Below, piece after piece: positions 22,558 to 32,197 of a stretch of DNA of 39,042 nt (the first letter of the stretch is position 1; every line of letters begins with the position of its first letter). A program made the translations under genes and the position numbers. Source of the DNA: Gilliamella bombicola (GTDB lineage Bacteria > Pseudomonadota > Gammaproteobacteria > Enterobacterales > Orbaceae); contig NZ_FMAQ01000004.1 of the NCBI RefSeq assembly GCF_900094945.1, positions 1-39,042 on the forward strand, given 5' to 3'. Under the pieces are notes generated by a model. That model was not told the origin of the DNA. It did no database searches and was given only the letters and a program-made list of their open reading frames with translations.

Positions 22558-23772
22558 TTAATGTGCTGACCATTTAATTTTTGTTAAATCAACGCCATCT
22601 TTAAACATTTCCCAAAGTGGCGATAAGTCTCTTAATTTTTCAATAGATTCTTTAATTAATTTAATAACATAATCTATTTCTTCTTCTTTGGTGAAACGAC
22701 CAATAGAAAAACGAATTGAACTGTGAGCAAGCTCATCATTCAGACCTAATGCTCTAAGTACATAAGAGGGTTCCAAACTTGCAGATGTGCAAGCTGAGCC
22801 AGATGAAACAGCTAAATCTTTTAAAGCCATCATCAATGATTCACCTTCAATATAAGCAAAGCTCACATTTAAGATATTTGGCACACTGTGCTCTAAAGAT
22901 CCATTAAGATAGACTTCTTCGATATCTTTTAAACCATTCCATAAACGATTTTTTAAGGCTAATAAGCGTGGCATTTCGGTTGCCATCTCTTCTTTAGCGA
23001 TACGATATGCTTCGCCCATACCCACAATTTGGTGTACAGGTAAAGTGCCTGATCGCATCCCACGTTCATGACCACCACCATGCATTTGTGCTTCAATGCG
23101 CACACGTGGTTTGCGCCTTACATAAAGCCCACCAATACCTTTTGGACCATAAATCTTATGACCCGAAAATGACATTAAATCAACTTTTAATTTAGTCACA
23201 TCAATGGGTAATTTACCAACCGATTGTGTTGCATCAACATGAAAAACAATACCACGCTCACGACACATCTCACCAATTTTTTCGATGTCTTGTATTACGC
23301 CTGTTTCATTATTGACGTGCATAATTGATACAACGGTTGTATCACTACGCATTGCTGCTGCAAGTTTATCTAGATTGATTATACCATTAGATTCTGGTGC
23401 TAAATAAGTTACTTCATAGCCTTCTCGCTCAAGTTGGCGACAAGTATCAAGCACAGCCTTATGTTCGGTTTTACAAGTAATAATGTGCTTACCTTTGGCT
23501 TGATTAAAATGAGCAGCACCTTTGATTGCTAAATTATCCGCTTCTGTTGCACCTGACGTAAAAACGATTTCGCGCGAATCTGCTCCGATAAGATCAGCTA
23601 TTTGATTACGTGCAATATCAACTGCTTCTTCAGCTTGCCAACCAAATTTGTGGGAACGAGATGCTGGATTACCAAATATACCGTCTGGCGTTAAATATTG
23701 CATCATTTTTTCAGCAACTCTAGGATCTACAGGGGTTGTCGCTGCATAATCCATATAAATAGGTAGTTTCAT
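22558..23772 (-). CDS. iscS: Cysteine desulfurase IscS
   Basis: PLP enzyme that converts cysteine to alanine and an enzyme persulfide, feeding Fe-S assembly, tRNA thiolation and other pathways. The 404 aa protein equals E. coli IscS. The PLP lysine is K206 ([11 protein letters not shown]), and the persulfide cysteine is in the loop [20 protein letters not shown] (about C328). The C-terminus [20 protein letters not shown] ends in AH as in IscU-binding IscS. Confidence 0.99.
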   Translation of the reverse strand: MKLPIYMDYAATTPVDPRVAEKMMQYLTPDGIFGNPASRSHKFGWQAEEAVDIARNQIADLIGADSREIVFTSGATEADNLAIKGAAHFNQAKGKHIITCKTEHKAVLDTCRQLEREGYEVTYLAPESNGIINLDKLAAAMRSDTTVVSIMHVNNETGVIQDIEKIGEMCRERGIVFHVDATQSVGKLPIDVTKLKVDLMSFSGHKIYGPKGIGGLYVRRKPRVRIEAQMHGGGHERGMRSGTLPVHQIVGMGEAYRIAKEEMATEMPRLLALKNRLWNGLKDIEEVYLNGSLEHSVPNILNVSFAYIEGESLMMALKDLAVSSGSACTSASLEPSYVLRALGLNDELAHSSIRFSIGRFTKEEEIDYVIKLIKESIEKLRDLSPLWEMFKDGVDLTKIKWSAH

Positions 23773-23816
23773 TAATTACTCCCAATGACAAATTCTGTAT
23801 TGTATATTGTATTTTA

Positions 23817-24272
23817 TTAATTAATTTGAAGGTGTTGTATATTACTTTGTCGACTAGCTACGGCTTTAACTTCTTTATTATTGACCAGTTCACTCAATGT
23901 AATGCTCGTTAAAAAGTCCTCAATTCGTTCACTTAAATCATTCCATAGTGTATGAGTTAAACACCTAACACCGCCTTGGCATCCATCTTGCCCATGACAT
24001 TTCGTTGCATGGACTGTCTCATCGACAGCTTTAACAATTGAACTAATAGCAATTTGATCCATAGAACGACTCAGAATATAACCTCCGCCTGGACCTCTGA
24101 CACTTAGAACCAAACCATTTTTTCGTAATCGAGCAAACAATTGTTCCAGATAAGAAAGTGAAATTTCTTGACGCTCTGAAATATCAGCAAGTGATACCGG
24201 TCCTGAATCAGCGTGCAGAGCAACATCAAGCATTGCCGTCACCGCATATCGTCCTTTAGATGTCAGTTTCAT
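23817..24272 (-). CDS. iscR: Fe-S cluster-sensing transcription regulator IscR
   Basis: Rrf2-family regulator that represses the isc operon when it carries a [2Fe-2S] cluster and controls other genes as apo-protein. The 151 aa protein (E. coli 162) has the winged helix ([31 protein letters not shown]) and the cluster ligands C92, C98, C104 and H107 ([16 protein letters not shown]). First gene of the operon, under a promoter overlapping two candidate IscR sites. Confidence 0.97.
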   Translation of the reverse strand: MKLTSKGRYAVTAMLDVALHADSGPVSLADISERQEISLSYLEQLFARLRKNGLVLSVRGPGGGYILSRSMDQIAISSIVKAVDETVHATKCHGQDGCQGGVRCLTHTLWNDLSERIEDFLTSITLSELVNNKEVKAVASRQSNIQHLQIN

Positions 24273-24301
24273 TGATTATTCCCCTATATTTATTAATACT
24301 T

Positions 24302-24329
24302 ATTGTATATATCCTTTTAATTTAGTCAA
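24302..24329 (-). promoter_or_regulatory. isc operon promoter
   Basis: On the minus strand, -35 TTGACT (complement of 24324-24329), a 16-bp spacer and -10 TACAAT (complement of 24302-24307), about 30 bp before the iscR start codon. It is embedded in the first IscR-type site. Confidence 0.75.
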
Positions 24330-24333
24330 GTAT
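24309..24333 (-). promoter_or_regulatory. IscR type 1 binding site, proximal
   Basis: 25 bp reading ATACTTGACTAAATT on the minus strand and ending AAAAGGATAT. It fits about 21 of 25 positions of the palindromic type 1 consensus as I remember it (ATASYYGACT-RWWWY-AGTCRRSTAT). It covers the -35 and most of the spacer of the isc promoter, as expected for cluster-dependent autorepression. Confidence 0.7.
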
Positions 24334-24358
24334 TTAGTTGAGTGTTTTAGTAGGAATT
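24334..24358 (+). promoter_or_regulatory. IscR type 1-like site, distal
   Basis: 25 bp on the plus strand (TTAGTTGAGTGTTTTAGTAG and then GAATT) fit about 19 of 25 consensus positions. It abuts the proximal site without a gap and in the opposite orientation. E. coli PiscR also has more than one type 1 site. It lies about 75 bp before slt, so an effect there is possible. Confidence 0.5.
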
Positions 24359-24434
24359 AGGCTGTAGTTCATCATCGACGAATCATAGCTTAATATGCTA
24401 ATCTAATAAAATGAGTTCTGATAAGGATTAAAGG

Positions 24435-26375
24435 ATGAAATTAGTTTTACATTATTTTTTAATAATAGGCCTACTGTTCACCAGTAACACTTACGCCACT
24501 GATTCTCAAAAGGCTTTACGAGAACATTATCAAAAATGGCTTAATTCTTATCAATCACTGACTTTTGAAGAACAGCAAACATTGCTTACTACCATAAAAG
24601 ATTATCCTTTATACCCTTATGCTGCCATGCAGTTTTTTCAGAATAATATTAGATTAGTTTCACCACAAATGGTAAGTGATTTTGTCAACCAATACAGTGA
24701 TTTTCCGCTAACGGCTTCACTAACACAATCTTATCTAACGGAATTAAGTAATCGTCAAGATTGGAATGCAATCATTTCGTTTCCCAAAGATAACTCCACA
24801 CTCTCTAATTGTCGCTATCAATATGCATTACTACAGCAAGGAAATAACGAAGCGGCATTTAGCGCTATTGAATCACTTTGGATGACCAGCAAAGAACTTC
24901 CTTCTGCGTGCGATCCATTACTTGATGCATGGGATCAAGCAGGTAAGCTAACAGCCAATTTAGTACTATCACGTATTGAACTAGCTATTGAAGCAAATAA
25001 TTTAAAATTAGCCAGACATCTAGCTAACTTACTTGATGACAACTACAAAACAATCAAAAGTAATTTACTAGCTGTACTTGATAATCCTAAAAAATTAGAA
25101 AGTTTTTCAAAAAATATTAAAGCTAGCCCTTTCACTAAAAAGATTGTCTTAGCATCATTTCCTCGCTTAGTAAAAGCAGATATGAATTTAGCTGCATCAC
25201 TATTGCCAAAATTGGTTAAACAGCAGGCTTTAAATGAAGTGGAGCAAGTTACATTACAAAAAAGTTTGGCTAACAGTTACTTTAATGATTCTGCAACTGA
25301 TGAACAAATTAAATGGCGTGATAACTATATTGCCAAATATCATGATACAACATTAGTCGAAAAGCGTATTCGACTTGCTATCGATAACTATAACTTTACT
25401 GATATTGCTTATTGGATAGCACAATTATCGCCAGAAGATCAATTAAAAGAAGAGTGGCAATATTGGCAAGCTCGAGTATTACTCAATAAAAATCAAAAAA
25501 ATGAAGCTAACCAAATTTTACAAACACTAACAACTAAACGTGGATTTTATGGCATGATAAGTGCACAAACACTTAACCAGCCTTATTCGCTCAACAACCA
25601 ATCTGAAAAGATTACACCATCTGAAATATCAACACTAAAGTCTAAATATGATAATCAACCCTATGTAAAAAGAATTAACGAATTATATTATTTTGGTATG
25701 GTGTCAGAATCAAGCAACGAATGGCGATATATGTTAAATAAGCAAACCAACAAAAATGAATATTTAGCATTAGCTCAATATGCCTTACAAAAAGGCTGGG
25801 GTGATCTTAGTATTCAAGCAACTATTGTTGGCAAGCTTTGGAATAATTGGAGTGAACGTTTACCAATTATGTACAAAGACTTATATAACAACGCATTAAA
25901 AGATAAAGCGATCGCATTATCCTATGCTTTAGCTATTTCTCGTCAAGAAAGTGCACTTGATACTACCGTCAAATCACCTGCAGGTGCTCGAGGATTAATG
26001 CAATTAATGCCGGCTACAGCCAAAGAAACAGCCAAAAAAGTTAATTCAGTCACTTATGTTTCATCTGCACAATTGTTTGACCCTCAAACGAATATACAGC
26101 TAGGTACTTCCTATCTAAACACTGTGTATCTGCAAAACGATAATAATCGTATATTATCTTCAGCAGCTTATAATGCAGGTCCAAATAACGTTAAACGCTG
26201 GTTAAAAGCGAGTGACGGAAAACTTGATGCTATCGCATTTATTGATAGTATACCGTTTACTGAAACGCGTAATTATGTCAAAAATGTATTGGTATATGAC
26301 TATATTTATCAAATAATTTTAGGGCAAAAAAATGTCAGTATTCTTACTTCAAATGAATTTAATAAACAATATTAA
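24435..26375 (+). CDS. slt: Soluble lytic murein transglycosylase (Slt70 type)
   Basis: Periplasmic exo-acting enzyme that cleaves peptidoglycan glycan strands to 1,6-anhydromuropeptides. The 646 aa protein (E. coli precursor 645) has a signal peptide (MKLVLHYFLIIGLLFTSNTY, cleaved after A21), a long superhelical domain rich in helices (about 25-440), and a C-terminal lysozyme-like domain with the catalytic Glu505 in AISRQESALD, followed by GARGLMQLMPATAKE and SSAAYNAGPNNVKRWL. The start has AAGGATTAAAGG upstream. trpR follows at once, the same pair order as in E. coli. Confidence 0.97.
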   Translation: MKLVLHYFLIIGLLFTSNTYATDSQKALREHYQKWLNSYQSLTFEEQQTLLTTIKDYPLYPYAAMQFFQNNIRLVSPQMVSDFVNQYSDFPLTASLTQSYLTELSNRQDWNAIISFPKDNSTLSNCRYQYALLQQGNNEAAFSAIESLWMTSKELPSACDPLLDAWDQAGKLTANLVLSRIELAIEANNLKLARHLANLLDDNYKTIKSNLLAVLDNPKKLESFSKNIKASPFTKKIVLASFPRLVKADMNLAASLLPKLVKQQALNEVEQVTLQKSLANSYFNDSATDEQIKWRDNYIAKYHDTTLVEKRIRLAIDNYNFTDIAYWIAQLSPEDQLKEEWQYWQARVLLNKNQKNEANQILQTLTTKRGFYGMISAQTLNQPYSLNNQSEKITPSEISTLKSKYDNQPYVKRINELYYFGMVSESSNEWRYMLNKQTNKNEYLALAQYALQKGWGDLSIQATIVGKLWNNWSERLPIMYKDLYNNALKDKAIALSYALAISRQESALDTTVKSPAGARGLMQLMPATAKETAKKVNSVTYVSSAQLFDPQTNIQLGTSYLNTVYLQNDNNRILSSAAYNAGPNNVKRWLKASDGKLDAIAFIDSIPFTETRNYVKNVLVYDYIYQIILGQKNVSILTSNEFNKQY

Positions 26376-26386
26376 TGGTGATTCTA

Positions 26387-26671
26387 ATGAAAACTAACGA
26401 ATGGAAACAAACAGTTGAAATATTACACCAAGCATTTAACGATGGCTATTCACTTGATATATTGAAACTATTAATGACCGCTGATGAGCGCGATGCTTTA
26501 ATTACTCGTGTAAAAATTGTACATTCACTACTTGATGGTTCAATCAATCAGCGACAACTTAAAGAGCAATTGAAAATTGGTATTGCAACAGTCACTAGAG
26601 GATCTAATAGCCTTAAAGAAGCGACGCCTGAATTCAAAAAATGGTTAGAAAATATTTTATTAAAATCATAA
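26387..26671 (+). CDS. trpR: Trp operon repressor
   Basis: Dimeric repressor that binds operators of tryptophan genes when loaded with L-tryptophan. The 94 aa protein matches the core of E. coli TrpR (108 aa): LLMTADERDALITRVKIVHS, then the helix-turn-helix RQLKEQLKIGIATVTRGSNS, then LKEATPEFKKWLENILLKS. The N-terminal arm is shorter. I chose the ATG at 26387 with GGTG upstream; an ATG at 26375 overlaps the slt stop as TAATG and would add four residues. Probably expressed with slt. Confidence 0.93.
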   Translation: MKTNEWKQTVEILHQAFNDGYSLDILKLLMTADERDALITRVKIVHSLLDGSINQRQLKEQLKIGIATVTRGSNSLKEATPEFKKWLENILLKS

Positions 26672-26717
26672 ATTTAAATAAACCAGTCAATATCTATCAA
26701 CAAATTGGTATATTTCG

Positions 26718-27641
26718 TTATAACGATGAATTTGATTGGATATTGACATCACTTTCAGCCACAACCGGCACACAATAATCACACTCCATATGTGTGATAT
26801 CCTTAACCGACTCAGCGGTACCATCATGATGGTTATGATGAATTTCAATTACACAACTAGAGCTACGCAAACGTACTTTTAAAGCTGGCATAGCGGCTAA
26901 ATGCACTTGCGAAATAAAATCACAAAACTCATCAGGAGAGCCAATATATTTAAAACAAAGATACAATCCCCCTTCACTTACAACCTGTTCAATATTTTCA
27001 AGATTATTATTATGATCTAAAGCGATAGTATAAAGAAGCTCTTGTTCATTAGCATTATCTTTGCTTTTCAATATACGGCTAAAAGCATAAATTTTGTCGG
27101 GTAGATTTTCACACTTATGGTTACAACGAGATATATAATTATAAAAAAATTGCGTTCTTAGTTTATTTTCTTCATCTAATAATTGACTCAAATTACAATT
27201 ATTCTTAAAGGTAATGCCCCAAAAAGTTTTTTGAGGCATATTCACAAACTTTGGCTCGGGCAATGAAAGCCGGTTTTTATTAAGCTCAATAGCCGGTGTT
27301 AACCCTGTAGGATCCCAAAATTCCCCCCGACGGTAACTTGCTGGAGTTTCATTGAATTGTTTTTTAAAAGATCGGGTAAAAGTTTGCTGGGAATCAAAAC
27401 GATATTGCATCGCAATATCTAAAATTGGTTTACTTGTCATACGCAAAGCAAGTGCGGCATAAGTTAAACGACGATGGCGAATATAAGTACCAAGAACTTG
27501 ACCGGTTACATCTTTAAACATACGTTGTAAATGCCACTTAGAATAGCCTGATTTTTGTGCAACATGATCAATAGATAATGGCTGTTCCAAATTTTTTTCA
27601 ATCCAAACGATAAGATCTGAAATAATACTAACTTGATTCAT
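26718..27641 (-). CDS. rob: Rob-like AraC-family transcription activator
   Basis: Two-domain regulator of the MarA/SoxS/Rob type. The N-terminal ~110 residues carry two helix-turn-helix motifs (IDHVAQKSGYSKWHLQRMF; ILDIAMQYRFDSQQTFTRSF) nearly identical to E. coli Rob. The rest is a GyrI-like effector-binding domain with the Rob spacing (PEPKFVNMPQKTFWGIT; ELLYTIALDHNNNLENIEQV). At 307 aa it is about 18 longer than E. coli Rob (289), with a C-terminal His-rich stretch (IEIHHNHHDG) and a CDYC pair before the end. Rob responds to bile salts and fatty acids and induces efflux and stress genes in enterobacteria; that role here is inference. A possible promoter (TTGCTT-16 bp-CATAAT) lies upstream. 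Confidence 0.88.
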   Translation of the reverse strand: MNQVSIISDLIVWIEKNLEQPLSIDHVAQKSGYSKWHLQRMFKDVTGQVLGTYIRHRRLTYAALALRMTSKPILDIAMQYRFDSQQTFTRSFKKQFNETPASYRRGEFWDPTGLTPAIELNKNRLSLPEPKFVNMPQKTFWGITFKNNCNLSQLLDEENKLRTQFFYNYISRCNHKCENLPDKIYAFSRILKSKDNANEQELLYTIALDHNNNLENIEQVVSEGGLYLCFKYIGSPDEFCDFISQVHLAAMPALKVRLRSSSCVIEIHHNHHDGTAESVKDITHMECDYCVPVVAESDVNIQSNSSL

Positions 27642-27737
27642 AAAACTCCATCACAATATCAAATGGCAAACGTTTATCGATTATGACTTAATCTTAGTAA
27701 TAAGCAAGGTTTAAATAAAAATTATTTCCAGCTATTT

Positions 27738-28319
27738 CTAACAAAAAGAATGCGCTCCTGCTTGATGTTCAGTGATATCTTTTACACCAGCCAGTTCAGG
27801 AAACTCTGCCATTAATTGTTTTTCAATACCTTCTTTCAAAGTATAATCGACCATTGAACAACCATTACAACCACCACCAAATTGTAATATAACGTAATTA
27901 TCTTCGGTCAACTCAACTAAACTCACATGCCCACCGTGGCTAGCTAATTGTGGGTTAACCTGTGCTTGAATTGCATAATTAACACGCTCAATGAGTGGTG
28001 CATCATCTGCCACTTTTTTCATTTTTGAATTTGGTGCTTTTAATGTTAATTGCGAACCTAATTCATCCGTCACATAATCGATAACGGTCTCTTCTAAAAA
28101 TGGCGCACTAATTTCATCGATATAAACTGAAAAATCAGCATATTTTTCTTCTATATCGCCATCTTCTACTGTATCAGCCGGACAATACGAAACACCACAT
28201 TCTGCGCTTGGCGTACCGGGGTTAATAACAAATACCCGAATTTGAGTTCCATCGGGTTGATTAGCAAGCAATTTTTTAAAGTGCTGTTGAGCTGATTCAG
28301 AAATAGTGATAATAGACAT
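27738..28319 (-). CDS. nfuA: Fe-S cluster carrier protein NfuA
   Basis: Carries and delivers [4Fe-4S] clusters under stress. The 193 aa protein (E. coli 191) has a degenerate A-type N-terminal domain (about 1-95, CGVSYCPA at 41-48) and a C-terminal Nfu domain with the cluster cysteines C151 and C154 ([20 protein letters not shown]). It links functionally to the isc operon upstream in this window. It follows gntX as in E. coli, 100 nt downstream. Confidence 0.97.
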   Translation of the reverse strand: MSIITISESAQQHFKKLLANQPDGTQIRVFVINPGTPSAECGVSYCPADTVEDGDIEEKYADFSVYIDEISAPFLEETVIDYVTDELGSQLTLKAPNSKMKKVADDAPLIERVNYAIQAQVNPQLASHGGHVSLVELTEDNYVILQFGGGCNGCSMVDYTLKEGIEKQLMAEFPELAGVKDITEHQAGAHSFC

Positions 28320-28397
28320 AACCCCTCACTTCAATGTAATTAGGCAATAAACAGACCTAACATCATTTATAATAATAGTTGACTAACTTTCTTGGTT

Positions 28398-28425
28398 ATT
28401 ATAGAGGGTGTTTAGGATTTTACAA
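28398..28425 (-). promoter_or_regulatory. Candidate nfuA promoter
   Basis: On the minus strand, -35 TTGTAA (complement of 28420-28425), 16-bp spacer, -10 TATAAT (complement of 28398-28403). It overlaps the gntX stop codon, which would let nfuA be expressed independently. I see no clear IscR type 1 site here. Confidence 0.55.
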
Positions 28426-29091
28426 TACTGTACGGCATAAACAAAGGACATAAACTCGTATTGCACCGCATTTTTTCAGTTGCTGGCTAATGACATTAAT
28501 TGTATTACCAGTTGTTACAATATCATCAATAAGCATGACCGATTTGTGTGAAAGATCTTGATTGCACATAAAAAGCGTTTCGACATTAGAGATTCGTTCG
28601 GTAAGAGTCAGATTTTTTTGGTCTAGCCCACTTTTCTTTCGAGACAACAAATGAGGATCAAAGTCACGATTTAACCATCTAGCAATAGGCTTAGCTAATA
28701 ACTCAGATTGATTAAAACCACGCGACCAATAACGAATATGATGTAACGGCACACAAGTGACCAAATCAGGTTTAATTAAAGCATCCATTTCTCGCCGTTG
28801 ATACCAAGCCAAAAACATTAATCTTGCTAATGCCGTATTTAGTTCAATTTTGTTATAAAATTTTAAGTGATGAATCAACTTTTTCAGCGGATTAATATAT
28901 TCAGAAACGGCAATAAGCTCATCCCAGTACGGTTTTTTTACACGGCAACGATAACATATATCAGTTGATAAAGAATGCGGCAAACAGCACTGATGACAGA
29001 CCTTATTAAATTTAGGTAGATTTTTAACACATTGACTACAAATACCATGATGAGGCAAAGATAAAGGCATATCACATAAAATGCATCGCAT
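28420..29091 (-). CDS. gntX: ComF family protein (GntX/YhgH)
   Basis: Member of the ComF family associated with DNA uptake and use; precise biochemistry is not established. The 223 aa protein (E. coli GntX 227) has an N-terminal zinc-ribbon-like part with four Cys pairs (C3/C6, C18/C21, C32/C35, C46/C49) and a C-terminal phosphoribosyltransferase-like domain with the PRPP motif VMLIDDIVTTGNTINV. It also has the block WSRGFNQSELLAKPIARWL and ends VLCLCRTVL. In Haemophilus and Vibrio the homologue is needed for transformation; no other competence gene is in this window. Confidence 0.92.
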   Translation of the reverse strand: MRCILCDMPLSLPHHGICSQCVKNLPKFNKVCHQCCLPHSLSTDICYRCRVKKPYWDELIAVSEYINPLKKLIHHLKFYNKIELNTALARLMFLAWYQRREMDALIKPDLVTCVPLHHIRYWSRGFNQSELLAKPIARWLNRDFDPHLLSRKKSGLDQKNLTLTERISNVETLFMCNQDLSHKSVMLIDDIVTTGNTINVISQQLKKCGAIRVYVLCLCRTVL

Positions 29092-29369
29092 AGTATCACA
29101 TACTTAATTTGTAAAAAGAATTTTAGGTAATATGACGTTTCAATATAAAAACTGAAGTCATAAAAAAACATTTTTTATAAACCACTGACTTTTGTTTTTC
29201 TTATCAAGAAAGACAAATATAATAGAGCAAACTAATCTTGTAACTGCATACAATTAAATACTTCTACGATCTACAACCCAAAAAATTATCAGATTTTTCA
29301 TAATAATTATTCAAAATAATTAAATATTCGGTATAATCAGCCCCACGCCTAGATTCAAGGAATTAATAT
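29092..29369. promoter_or_regulatory. Divergent AT-rich region between gntX and ppiA
   Basis: 278 nt with no gene. A plausible ppiA promoter is TTCAAA (29310-29315), a 16-bp spacer and TATAAT (29332-29337), about 33 nt before the ppiA ATG. The rest is very AT-rich with T and A runs and no clear operator that I can name. Confidence 0.5.
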
Positions 29370-29936
29370 ATGAAAAAAATCAAACTATTATTTATTACAA
29401 TATTACTAACTTTGCTTTCTACTGTTGCGTTAGCAGACACTAAGGTGTTATTACAAACTAGCATGGGCGATATTGAAATTGAACTAGATAGCGAACATGC
29501 CCCAATTACCACTAAAAATTTTCTTGATTACGTTAATAGTGGATTTTATGAGAATTTAACTTTCCATCGGGTCATTCCTGGATTTATGATTCAAGGTGGT
29601 GGCGCTGATGATCAACTACAGTTCAAAGATAATAATCCACCCATCAAAAATGAAGCAGATAACGGCTTAAAAAATGATCGCGGCACCATTGCAATGGCAA
29701 GAACCAGTGAAGTAAATAGTGCAACTAGCCAATTCTTTATCAATGTCGTTAACAATGACTTTCTTAATTACCAATCTCCAGAGCAATATGGTTATGCTGT
29801 ATTTGGTAAAGTAATTAAAGGAATGGAAGTCGTTGACAAAATTGTTAATGCGCCAACTAAACGCGTCGGACCACATAAAAATGTACCCGTTGAGCCAATT
29901 TACATTAAAAAAGCGACTGTTATTGAAAGCAATTAA
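29370..29936 (+). CDS. ppiA: Periplasmic peptidyl-prolyl cis-trans isomerase A (cyclophilin)
   Basis: Cyclophilin-type isomerase that helps fold exported proteins. The 188 aa protein has a signal peptide ([20 protein letters not shown], cleavage predicted near LA/D22-23) and a complete bacterial cyclophilin domain: [29 protein letters not shown] (with the catalytic Arg in FHRVIPGFM), [20 protein letters not shown] and [14 protein letters not shown]. Near-identical layout to E. coli PpiA (190 aa). Single-gene unit ending at a shared terminator. Confidence 0.96.
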   Translation: MKKIKLLFITILLTLLSTVALADTKVLLQTSMGDIEIELDSEHAPITTKNFLDYVNSGFYENLTFHRVIPGFMIQGGGADDQLQFKDNNPPIKNEADNGLKNDRGTIAMARTSEVNSATSQFFINVVNNDFLNYQSPEQYGYAVFGKVIKGMEVVDKIVNAPTKRVGPHKNVPVEPIYIKKATVIESN

Positions 29937-29956
29937 CTAATTGATAATATAGAAAT

Positions 29957-29987
29957 AAAAAAACCACTTTTTCAAGTGGTTTTTTTT
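29957..29987. terminator. Bidirectional terminator between ppiA and pepB
   Basis: A7 leads into CCACTT (29964-29969), a 4-nt loop and AAGTGG (29974-29979), then T8. The A and T runs extend the stem, and both strands end in a T-run, so it can stop the two convergent genes, whose ends are only 56 nt apart. Confidence 0.9.
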
Positions 29988-29992
29988 CGGTC

Positions 29993-31273
29993 TTATTTAA
30001 GTTTGCTAAGTAAATTAGCAATTGTTCTAACCCCAACGCCTGTTGCACCCGTTGCCCATAAAGCGGTCGCACTTTTGCGGAATGTTGCAGAGCAATCAAT
30101 ATGTAACCAGTTTTGTTGATAGTTTTTAATAAAATGTGATAAGAAAGCCGCTGCAGTACTTGCCCCTGCGGTATTAGGTAATCCTGAATTTGCCATATCA
30201 GCAAATGACGATGGAAACTGAGTACGATGAAATTCAGCCAATGGTAATCGCCAAAAAGCTTCATATTCCAAATCGCTACTCGCTAGCAATTGGTGAGCAA
30301 AGTTATCATCGAATGAGAGCAAGGATTGGTAATCGTTCCCCACTGCAATTTTAGCCGCACCCGTGAGCGTTGCGCAGTCAATAATATAATGGGGTTTGTC
30401 ATTATCGGCACAAATTAAACCATCAGCTAAAACAAGGCGTCCTTCGGCATCGGTATTATCAACTTCAACCGTTTTGCCATTACGATAACGAATAATATCG
30501 CCAAGTTTAAAGGCATTGCCACTGACTAAATTATCGGCACAACATAAATAAAGTTTAATACGATGAGTTATCCCTCGTGCAATAGCCAATGCTAAAGCAC
30601 CTGTAACTAGTGCAGCCCCACCCATATCAGAACGCATTGACTCCATAAAGCTACTTGGTTTTAAGCTATAACCACCCGAATCAAATGTAATTCCCTTACC
30701 GACTAAACAAGCGATAATAGGTGCGTTAGAGTCTTGAGTGGGATTATAATCAAGCTCAAGTAATGCCGCTGGCCTATCTGACCCCTTACCTACCGTATAA
30801 ATCCCCATATAATCGTGCTCTTTTAAAACGTCACCTGAAATAATTTTATAAGTTACATCAGATGAATAAGTGCTAACTAACTTAGCAGCTTTTGTTGCTA
30901 ACTCAATAGGACTTAATGTTTCGGCTTGCTCATTAACAATATCACGACACCAATCAATAATTGCCAAACGATGTTTTAGTTCTTGTTTATCTTTGGTATT
31001 CAGTTTTGGCCAATTGACCTTCGTGCTTTTTTTGGCATTACGATAACCTAACCAAAAATGCCAACAAGCTTCAAGATCCCAATTTTCACCACTTAATTTA
31101 ACTGAACTTATCCCTTGGTTATCTAGCTTTCTTCCTGCGCGTTGAATTGCACCTAAGCGATGTTCCGACTTATAGTGAATAGTAATAATATTATCGGAAA
31201 AACTCAGAAGAGCATCCTTTCCCCATTGTGTTGGAGCTGATTGATCAGAAAGTAAAATAGATAACGTTGACAT
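29993..31273 (-). CDS. pepB: Peptidase B, M17 leucyl aminopeptidase family
   Basis: Cytoplasmic dimanganese/zinc aminopeptidase. The start at 31273 ([20 protein letters not shown]) gives 426 aa (E. coli PepB 427), with AAGG 8 nt upstream. A start at 31291 would add six residues that contain that ribosome site. Metal and catalytic blocks: [16 protein letters not shown] (Lys and Asp), MRSDMGGAA and [16 protein letters not shown]. The C-terminus [14 protein letters not shown] fits PepB. In enterobacteria pepB closes the isc cluster (after iscX); here it stands alone about 7 kb beyond iscR. Confidence 0.96.
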   Translation of the reverse strand: MSTLSILLSDQSAPTQWGKDALLSFSDNIITIHYKSEHRLGAIQRAGRKLDNQGISSVKLSGENWDLEACWHFWLGYRNAKKSTKVNWPKLNTKDKQELKHRLAIIDWCRDIVNEQAETLSPIELATKAAKLVSTYSSDVTYKIISGDVLKEHDYMGIYTVGKGSDRPAALLELDYNPTQDSNAPIIACLVGKGITFDSGGYSLKPSSFMESMRSDMGGAALVTGALALAIARGITHRIKLYLCCADNLVSGNAFKLGDIIRYRNGKTVEVDNTDAEGRLVLADGLICADNDKPHYIIDCATLTGAAKIAVGNDYQSLLSFDDNFAHQLLASSDLEYEAFWRLPLAEFHRTQFPSSFADMANSGLPNTAGASTAAAFLSHFIKNYQQNWLHIDCSATFRKSATALWATGATGVGVRTIANLLSKLK

Positions 31274-31370
31274 AATAAATACCTTAATCATGAGTTAAGC
31301 AAAACTGTGGCTTAATTCTAATCAGAAACATGTTAATATAGCAAGCGAAGTTAAGAATAAATAAGGGTGA

Positions 31371-32147
31371 ATGATGACAACCGTTGTACAAATAAAAAAT
31401 GGGATTAATTTTCGCGATTTAGGTGGAATCAAAACAACCGATGGTCGTCATATTCGCTCTGGCATGCTATACCGTTCTGGTGCATTTTCACTGATTACGC
31501 CAGAAGAACAGACTTTTTTATCTAATGAGTTAAACCTGCATTATATTTTAGACTATCGCGATCCTGATGAAATTGCCCGAAATCCAGATAAATTATGGCA
31601 AAACACTCATTATATTAATGTACCTGCTAACCCTTTGAGCGATACAGTCACCGCAAGTTTAACAAGCGATCTAGGTAGTGCCCACCAAACACTTAAAAAA
31701 AATGCGCCATTTGATTTTATGGTTAAGCTTTATCAACTACTCCCATTTAATAATCCAGCTTACCAACAACTTTCATCAATCCTACTAAACTCACAAGGTA
31801 AACCGCTAGTGCAACATTGTGCAGTGGGTAAAGATCGTACAGGTGTTGGCGTAGCATTAACGCTGTTTGCTTTAGGTGTGAGTGAAGAAGCTATCATGCA
31901 AGATTATTTATTGACTGAACAACTATTGTCAGATTATCGTGAAAACCTATTACGCCAATACCAACATAAGATTACTCCTGAGGAGTTTGAAAACCGCAAA
32001 TTAATTTTTGCCGCCAAAAAAGAGTATTTAACGGCCGCATTTGACGCAATTAAAACACGTTACGATACCATTGACAATTGGCTATCACAGGAATATCAAT
32101 TAAACGCACGCAATAGAAAAATAATCCAAGATATCTATTTAGTTTAA
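31371..32147 (+). CDS. Tyrosine phosphatase family protein (HCx5R)
   Basis: Predicted dual-specificity or tyrosine phosphatase of the bacterial family with an extended P-loop. The active site HCAVGKDRTG has catalytic Cys150 and Arg156; the Lys-Asp inside the loop is the pattern of the MptpB/LipA-like group, some of which act on phosphoinositides or several phospho-residues. The opening block NFRDLGGIKTTDGRHIRSGM with LYRSG and the segment LHYILDYRDPDEI are typical of this family. 258 aa, no signal peptide. A second ATG follows at once (31374) and has better spacing from AAGGG. No kinase or transporter neighbours; substrate unknown. Confidence 0.88.
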   Translation: MMTTVVQIKNGINFRDLGGIKTTDGRHIRSGMLYRSGAFSLITPEEQTFLSNELNLHYILDYRDPDEIARNPDKLWQNTHYINVPANPLSDTVTASLTSDLGSAHQTLKKNAPFDFMVKLYQLLPFNNPAYQQLSSILLNSQGKPLVQHCAVGKDRTGVGVALTLFALGVSEEAIMQDYLLTEQLLSDYRENLLRQYQHKITPEEFENRKLIFAAKKEYLTAAFDAIKTRYDTIDNWLSQEYQLNARNRKIIQDIYLV

Positions 32148-32197
32148 TAAATAGCAATGATTTATTTTACCCTAATAGATAATAGCAAAAGGCTATA

